A stretch of DNA of 64,000 nucleotides from Symbiodinium microadriaticum (lineage: Eukaryota > Sar > Dinophyceae > Suessiales > Symbiodiniaceae), in assembly GCA_001939145.1 (NCBI GenBank), contig LSRX01000481.1:432692-496691 (forward strand), given 5' to 3'. How positions within the stretch are numbered: the stretch's first letter is position 1; every line of letters begins with the position of its first letter. The notes under the pieces were generated by a model. The model was not told where the DNA came from and ran no database searches. It saw only the letters and a program-made list of their open reading frames with translations. Positions 59,301 to 64,000 of the stretch are shown piece by piece. A program made the position numbers and the translations under genes.

Positions 59301-60105
59301 CATGTTCTGAGTGCCGTGCAAGTGCTTAAAGAAGCGCTCGCCCACCCCGCTGTCCCGCCGCGACGCTCTGGTGCCTCGCAGGAAGGTGGATCCTGCCTTC
59401 GAGCTCCAGGACTTCAAGGCCATCGGCCATGGGCCGATGAGAGATGAGAATAGAGAAGAAACTGAGAAAAGGAAGATGCGAGGGATGCGCTGCAGCGGAG
59501 CAGATGTGTGAAGTAAAGTGTCACTGGTGTCATCTCGGATGCCTGTACTGCGACTCACTGCGTGCTCTTACGGGGACTGCCGTGTGCAGGTGGGCCTGAC
59601 CAACATGGTGACTCGCCTCGATTACTCGGCAGGGCCCTCAAGCAGCTTAGCATTGTCGCGGCTTTTGGAACCTTCGCCGGAGTGTTGGAGCTAAGGCCCT
59701 GTGTGCCACCTACCTGAGCGAAAAGATTAGGCAATACCAGGACTGCTGACTCTTCCCGAAAAGACATCGGGGCGTCCCTGCATGAGAGGACCTTGCCAAA
59801 GCGGAGGGCCGCGACACGGGTGGATTTGACAAAGCACTAACAACTCTAAGCGTGAGCCCTAACATTACGGGTCATCGAACACCTCTCCAAATCACGTTCT
59901 GTATCCGGCCCCAGATGTCCAAGGCCTTCCTCTTGGCGAGCTGGAGGTTGGCTTCTAGTGATTCTTCTGATTCCAAGGTGCTCTGCGTCGTGAGTTTCTG
60001 TGTGCGAAGGGTGCCCAGCCGACGGATGTCGAGACATATGAGAACAGCGCAGAGCAGGCAACGAAAGAGTCAGTGTCCGACTAAACCGTGTTCGAACGAC
60101 TGAGT
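59301..60105. other. Region after the last recognised polycystin exon
   Basis: Possible further exons on +: about 59395-59470 (VDPAFELQDFKAIGHG) and about 59590-59632 (VGLTNMVTRLDYSAG). Neither joins convincingly. They may be the cytosolic tail of the channel. Confidence 0.3.
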
Positions 60106-60640
60106 CTTCAGGCCCTCGAAAAAGTCAAGGCCTTGGCCCGGGACCACTCCACGGTGCAGCACTCGGCATAAAGTGTGGTTGATTCACGTGATGTTTGTGA
60201 ATATCTGAGAATCCAAAGCCTCGCGTGCGAGGAGATGGCTGATGGCATTGCCGCAATCTTGGGGGAGGAGATGCAGGACAGTGCTCAGATGTTCAAGCCA
60301 CGCGCCAACAGCCTTTGGCATCCTGTGGTATTTGGGAAACAGCTTTAACTTAATCATCAGATTTTGCCAACACAGGAGCTGGAGAAAAGACAGTACAACC
60401 AGCGAAAAGCAATCAACACCACGTGCGAGCAGCTCCAGAGACTTCGGGTGCGGGCCTGAGGACTAGCAAAAGGCCAAGGCATCAGAGTCAGAAACATCCA
60501 AGATCCAGCCCTGGTCAGCCAGGACATGGTCCATCACCTCAGTAGCACCTGTGCCGACATCTCCAACCTCACAGCGCAGTTGGGATCTTCCGCCGGGCCA
60601 GCAGCAGCCGAGCCTGCATTTCCTCGACGCTGTGTTCACA
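60106..60640 (+). CDS. Coiled-coil exons, polycystin tail or a separate gene
   Basis: Four helix-like segments on +: about 60102-60150 (LSLQALEKVKALARDHS), about 60237-60297 (ADGIAAILGEEMQDSAQMFK), about 60374-60450 (ELEKRQYNQRKAI, TTCEQLQRLR) and about 60497-60590 (DPALVSQDMVHHLSSTC, ISNLTAQLG). Each follows AG and lacks proline in the core. Polycystins often end in coiled coils, so this may be the 3' end of the channel gene; no junction to 59300 was established. Confidence 0.35.
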
Positions 60641-61112
60641 CCAGTTCCGACGCTGATGTCATCTGTTTCTTACTTCGCTAAGGTGCGAGGAGAAGCCTCT
60701 GCTCCGCGAGTGATTCTGGATAGAGCATGAGACAGAACAGCTACGCTAGGAACCGCCCGTTACATGCTGTAGACACGGATTAGCGGCCCTTGTCAAAGTC
60801 ACAGCGCCGTCGATACATCGACGATAAGGCAAGTGGGCTGCAGCGAGCAGCCTGTCACGATGTTGTGCAGCTGTCCAATGATGGCAGCGGCAGTTAACGA
60901 ACGTCAGGAATTTAGACTGCAGCCACGTTTGCCTGAATCGACCTGCTCGCAATGTAAAGCAGTCTTCCCAGTCGGATGGCCATCATTCTTGCACTTCCGC
61001 TTTGCCGAAGGCTTGTGGCTTTGAAGCCCTGGGGCTCGGGATGCCAAGGCCAAGCCATGGCACACACAGGGATTCTGAAGAGGCTGTTAAGTGATAAGGG
61101 CTATTGCTTTAT

Positions 61113-61885
61113 CCACAGCGAGTCTGAGCAGGCAGGAAGACTCAGAGTTCAAGACGCCTCTCAGGACGTTCTTCGGGCCAGACCTTGTGCATCACGACAA
61201 CACCCTACTTATGCAAACGTCGGAGGGACGTCTCTTCAAAAAGCCCGCCGACATGTCCTTCACCGGTTGGCACCAGGAACTCAAGGCGATGCCGTGCCTA
61301 TCCTTTGCAGACTTGGAAGGACCAGTGCCCAACTGTCAAACGTTGCGGTGATGCCTCTTGCGACTCGGCTGGTGCCAGCAATCTCGCTTGAAGAAGCTTT
61401 GACGGACCCGCACACTGTAGTCAAAGTGGATGTTGAAGGATCCGAGTTTCAGCTTTTGTCCAAGCCTCGAAACTGGAAGAACACCCGTCTCCTCATTTTT
61501 GAATTCGGCCGGCCGAAGCCGACACTTTGTCCTGCTGGCCTTCGCGGGAGTTCCGGATGCCCTGCGAGCTGGCAATTTACCCACCTTCACCTGGAAGCAG
61601 AAATGTCACGACGCAAGACACGGGAAACTTGGCGGCGAACCTGGACTTCATGGCGGTCGTGCGCATACATGCAGAAGAATTCCTGATATCGATCACACTC
61701 TCCTGGATTTCTGTGCTTCACCACCCAAGAAGGAGTGCCTTCGCCTCCTTCGCGACCTGCCCGGCAGGCTTCGCAAACTAGGTGCAGCGGCAATTAACGA
61801 ACCGCCCGCCCAAATCTTGGGGGCCAACGGGTCTGTCTTCTTGGACCTGTGTGATCGGAAGTCCGAAGACATGGCTTCTCTTTGA
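61113..61885 (+). CDS. FkbM-like methyltransferase segment, partial
   Basis: SAM-dependent methyltransferase, FkbM type, by one motif block: about 61386-61506 reads SLEEALTDPHTVVKVDVEGS, then FQLL and WKNTRLLIFEFG, matching the (I/V)K(I/V)DVEGxE and I-E-F strand of that family. An upstream frame to about 61313 (FGPDLVHHDNTLLMQTSEGR, LFKKPADMSFTGWHQEL) and a downstream frame ending at TGA 61883-61885 (FLDLCDRKSEDMASL) could be its neighbouring exons. The SAM-binding glycine motif was not found, so the model is incomplete; substrate unknown. Confidence 0.5.
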
Positions 61886-64000
61886 AATTTGAAGAAACAG
61901 TTCAATGCTGTCAATGTTCACTTCCTGCATTTGCATGTTGCGACACATGATGGGTGAAATGGGTTCTCAGGATGTGAACGAGAACCCGCTGTGAAATGAA
62001 GAGGCGCCTAGGCTCTTGGCCCAAGCCAGAGGGACTGCGTACTGAGCAACTTGAACAGCACGATGAGCAAGCAAAGCCGACTTCGGGAGATGTTTGTTCA
62101 CAAGTCGGCATGTGTCGGTATACAACCAACATCAACCAGCCATCCCATTAACCGACGTACAAGTCATTCACATTCTTCGGCTACTAGTCTCAGCTGGAGC
62201 TGTTCTTCGGATTGCTTCAAGATCTACCACTGCAGGCTGCAGTGGATGACAAGATGTGTTCAGATTCGTGTTGAGAACTAAAGTGATCTTAAAGAGGTTG
62301 CTGTTACTGTTCAAGTGTTGAAGCCGTGTCTGGCGAAGTTGTATGCCAGAACCATGGATTTGCCTGAAGGTGCGAAAGACATGGAAACAGTTCGCACGTT
62401 GATGGCCGGCCTTAAGGCTGGACCGGCTAGTTTGTGCCACATCTTTCTTGTCCCATCCACACGGAGCTGTCTTCTCGCTGACATTGATGCTATGCTCCTG
62501 CTGACCGAGCCAGATTCGGTTTTTCCGTGCCTACAGGCCCCGCAGCACTACGACAAGGCAATCGTACTGAGAGAACGACTGCACTTGTTTGCCACGTAGA
62601 GGATTTCATGTGAGGGAGGTGTTCAATTGGCAGAGTGGCAGGTCTTCAAAGATGAGTGTGTATACACATGCGCCTGCGACTTAACAACTCAGTTTCTTCT
62701 CAGAGAATCTGTTTGGTCGAAAGGTCGCATCGCAATCAGCGTGCAACAGCTGAACTGCAGCTTCAGGACACACCATTCTCGGAGGGTGGTTTGGCAGTCA
62801 GGCGCTCAATGCTCATCGCGACCTGTCTCCGTACCGTGGTCAGCAATCTGGCGGCTGCCACGGGCAGTAGAGAAAGGATGAGAATCTGATTGGTCTTGAC
62901 AAGCAACGTCGGCTTCCGAAGCTTTCAAGATGGATAGGTCAATCTGAGGGATCATCGCCAAGGTGAACTTGCGGACGTGGCAGGGTGTAGCTGCAGGTCC
63001 TGAATCGGTTGGTGTGTCTCCTGCTGATATTTCGTGTGTCACGCATGCGTTGCAGAAAGCATCAGACACTGGCCTGTGCAGCAATCGTTGCCTGGATCAT
63101 CTGCAAGACGAACCTTCGCCCTCCCTGCCAGACATGATCGAGTTGGACATGACAAGATCACAGAGCAAAGGCACAAAGACACTGTGTGGAACTTGGAGTG
63201 CAAGAGATGCGCGTGCCAGTGACCATTGCAGGTGCTATATACCTCCTCCAGAAGTTTCGGCGGCAAGAAAAAGAAATGCCAGGCTGCGTATCTCCGCCCC
63301 AGTGACCACACTGTTTCCGGGCCTGGGCTTTGTTCTCGTTGGCAGATACCCAGCAAGAACCGACCAAGCTTGCCATTGGCGTGCGCATCCTGGTGTTCGG
63401 CCATGCTGGCGCTGTCCGGCATGACGTGGCTTCGATTGGGCGGAACGTGCTTCAGGTCGAAGGCGGGTTCTTGCCAGACGACAAGTATGAGACAATCAAG
63501 GACCGTTGACTTGCGCTGACCTTCGGATCATGGAATTGGGTCTGTCTTCCATGTTCCAGCTCCTTTACCGAGCAGGAGTACTCCCTTTTAGTTGCTACAG
63601 CGGGCGAGCGCATTACGTTGCCATACCCCAGCTCGGAGCTTACCGCTCTTGTGTCTGTTTCTGTCCTGCTTTCCTGAGACGACAGCCTCCGGCCAGCCAG
63701 GTGAGGACCTGCCGATGATTGTTTCCAGTGTGTGCGAGGCAATCGTCGCGCACCAGGCTTGTTCCTTTGGCAGATAGACCTAAGCGACAGAGTTCAATCG
63801 AGACCGGTCCTTCTATGCTGTTGCATGGGCGGACGTCAGCCGAAGCATCGCAGACCTGCCGTGGCCGTTTACACTTTTTGCAGGTCTCCAAGGCCCCTGT
63901 TTCCCGGGCCTGCCGCAATGGTGGCAATTTCTGGCGTAACCCCGGCTGTGGCCGGCACCAGTGCTTCCTCCGAGCCATCAGAGAGGATCTCTTTCGCAAA
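61886..64000 (+). other. Unassigned exon-like segments, gene continues beyond window
   Basis: Three + segments look like exons: about 62354-62435 (MDLPEGAKDMETVRTLMAGL), about 62708-62873 (ATAELQLQDTPFSEGGLAVR, SMLIATCLRTVVSNLAAATG) and 63347-about 63507 after GGCAG (TKLAIGVRILVFGHAGAVRH, DVASIGRNVLQVEGGFLPDD). Families not recognised. They may belong to one gene whose 3' end lies outside the window. Long - frames here are shadows. Confidence 0.35.

Noticed and set aside
1-64000. Bacterial-style operons, ribosome binding sites, CRISPR, tRNA or rRNA genes
   Set aside because: Dense introns and low coding density rule out a prokaryote; no cloverleaf or rRNA core sequence was seen apart from the SINE-like B box.

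Overview
This window looks like nuclear DNA of a dinoflagellate (Symbiodiniaceae or a relative). The evidence is: very intron-rich genes; introns whose donors are a mix of GT, GC and GA and whose acceptor is AG, with short direct repeats across the junctions; a tandem array of near-identical genes; every gene I recognise on the + strand; and large amounts of triplet microsatellite. Genes were assembled by eye from short exons, because almost no exon exceeds about 100 bases and the long open frames are mostly shadows or repeats. No tRNA, rRNA, CRISPR or bacterial-type signal was found.

Layout: 1-9 kb has microsatellites and scattered exons that join in phase into a coiled-coil protein. 9-14.3 kb has no secure gene. 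14.3-17.7 kb is an array of three secreted cysteine-rich protein genes on a 1,291-base unit. 18.4-19.7 kb is an AT-rich island. 20.5-36.9 kb is a glycyl-tRNA synthetase (GlyRS) gene in at least 32 exons. Its third-last intron (26863-36549, 9.7 kb) contains a whole MICAL-like FAD monooxygenase gene, 27060-35335, on the same strand. 36.9-41 kb has degenerate telomere-like repeats and a GC-rich block open in several frames. 41.1-59.3 kb is a polycystin-family cation channel gene. One of its introns (about 50.5-55.2 kb) contains a DHRS12-like short-chain dehydrogenase gene, again on the same strand. Another (42.9-49.5 kb) holds unassigned exon-like segments, SINE-like repeats and a 90-base assembly gap. 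60-64 kb has further exons: a coiled-coil stretch, an FkbM-like methyltransferase segment and unrecognised exons.

The main observation is the repeated same-strand nesting: two unrelated host genes each carry a complete-looking, unrelated, multi-exon gene inside one intron, with the host exons on either side joining in frame. If dinoflagellate mRNAs are capped by spliced-leader trans-splicing, the inner genes need an acceptor inside a host intron, so cis- and trans-splicing would compete on one precursor. Coordinates of individual exons are manual readings; those marked approximate were not resolved.
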